From: Verrucomicrobiota bacterium
Lineage (GTDB): Bacteria > Verrucomicrobiota > Lentisphaeria > Oligosphaerales > Oligosphaeraceae
Assembly (NCBI GenBank): GCA_022709995.1
Contig: JAKLHU010000138.1
Location: 1-6,308 of the forward strand
DNA: 6,308 nt
Direction of reading: 5' to 3'
A model generated the notes under the pieces. That model was not told the origin of the DNA, did no database searches, and saw nothing but the letters and a program-made list of their open reading frames with translations. Of the stretch, positions 6,064 through 6,308 are shown in pieces. Each line of letters opens with the position of its first letter. The first letter of the stretch is position 1. The translations under genes were made by a program, and so were the position numbers.

Positions 6064-6308
6064 TCAGAAACCGACCATGGTTAAATCGGCGCGGCGACCG
6101 CCGAGGATGCCGCTGTTCTTGAATTCCGCGCCTTTAGACGCCTGGACGTGGCCGTCCATGAACGCCGCGTTGGCCATGCCGCCATGCCGCAGATGCGGCG
6201 TTTGCGTGGTGTTCAAGGTCGGAAGCGTCACTTCCAGGAACGTATGCGGCAGCCATTTGTTGAGGCTGCTCCAGGTCATATAATAGATGTTGTCGGCCAG
6301 ATACACCT
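6064..6308 (-). CDS. Prepilin-like protein with H-X9-DG domain, C-terminal end (DUF1559-type)
   Basis: The window contains only the C-terminal part (about 80 residues) of this leftward gene. Its start lies beyond the right edge. The segment RHGGMANAAFMDGHV contains the diagnostic H-x9-D-G motif (His41, Asp51-Gly52, counted from the first in-frame Met at 6306), followed by a short Gly/Arg tail. Proteins of this type begin with a type IV prepilin cleavage and methylation signal, and they form very large paralog families in Lentisphaerota and Planctomycetota. They are thought to be pseudopilin-like surface or secretion-associated proteins, but their role is not established. The N-terminal prepilin signal cannot be checked here. 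The gene converges on trmO, with hairpins in the 107-base gap between them. Confidence 0.85.
   Translation of the reverse strand, partial: VYLADNIYYMTWSSLNKWLPHTFLEVTLPTLNTTQTPHLRHGGMANAAFMDGHVQASKGAEFKNSGILGGRRADLTMVGF

Noticed and set aside
1..6308. Possible CRISPR array, integrase, transposon ends or toxin-antitoxin pair
   Set aside because: I found no regularly spaced repeats, no transposase or recombinase motifs and no small paired genes. The content is housekeeping apart from the edge genes.

Overview
The window is GC-rich DNA packed with plus-strand genes, mostly conserved bacterial housekeeping and envelope functions, with one minus-strand gene entering at the right edge. Three things point to a diderm bacterium of the Planctomycetota-Verrucomicrobiota-Lentisphaerota group, most likely Lentisphaerota/Victivallales-like: an LptE-type lipoprotein, a BamD-like TPR protein directly upstream of it, and the C-terminus of a prepilin-like protein with the H-X9-DG motif, a family greatly expanded in that group. 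This placement is inference from gene content. No 16S rRNA or other taxonomic marker is present.

Layout. (1) 1-817: the C-terminal part of a purine nucleoside phosphorylase-fold protein, cut by the left edge. Its scaffold is recognisable but most canonical catalytic positions are substituted. (2) 818-1209: a 392-base gap with several short inverted repeats, one REP-like palindrome and a plausible sigma70-type promoter. (3) 1210-3367: an apparent operon of a secreted TPR/BamD-like protein, an LptE-like lipoprotein (LPS delivery to the outer membrane) and ispF (MEP isoprenoid pathway). lptE and ispF overlap by four bases. (4) 3368-3560: a short hairpin-rich spacer with a 15-base direct repeat and a possible terminator. 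(5) 3561-5956: comF-like phosphoribosyltransferase, accD (acetyl-CoA carboxylase beta subunit) and trmO (tRNA m6t6A37 methyltransferase), closely spaced and co-oriented. (6) 5957-6063: a convergent intergenic region with a strong GC-rich hairpin and a perfect 9+9 palindrome. (7) 6064-6308: the 3' end of the minus-strand H-X9-DG gene.

Functionally the window joins outer-membrane biogenesis (BamD-like, LptE), isoprenoid precursor synthesis (IspF), fatty acid initiation (AccD) and tRNA modification (TrmO). I see no mobile element, CRISPR array, RNA gene or obvious new multi-gene system. The most unusual item is the PNP-fold protein with a rewritten active site. Smaller points are the missing lipobox on the BamD-like protein and the unexplained palindromes.
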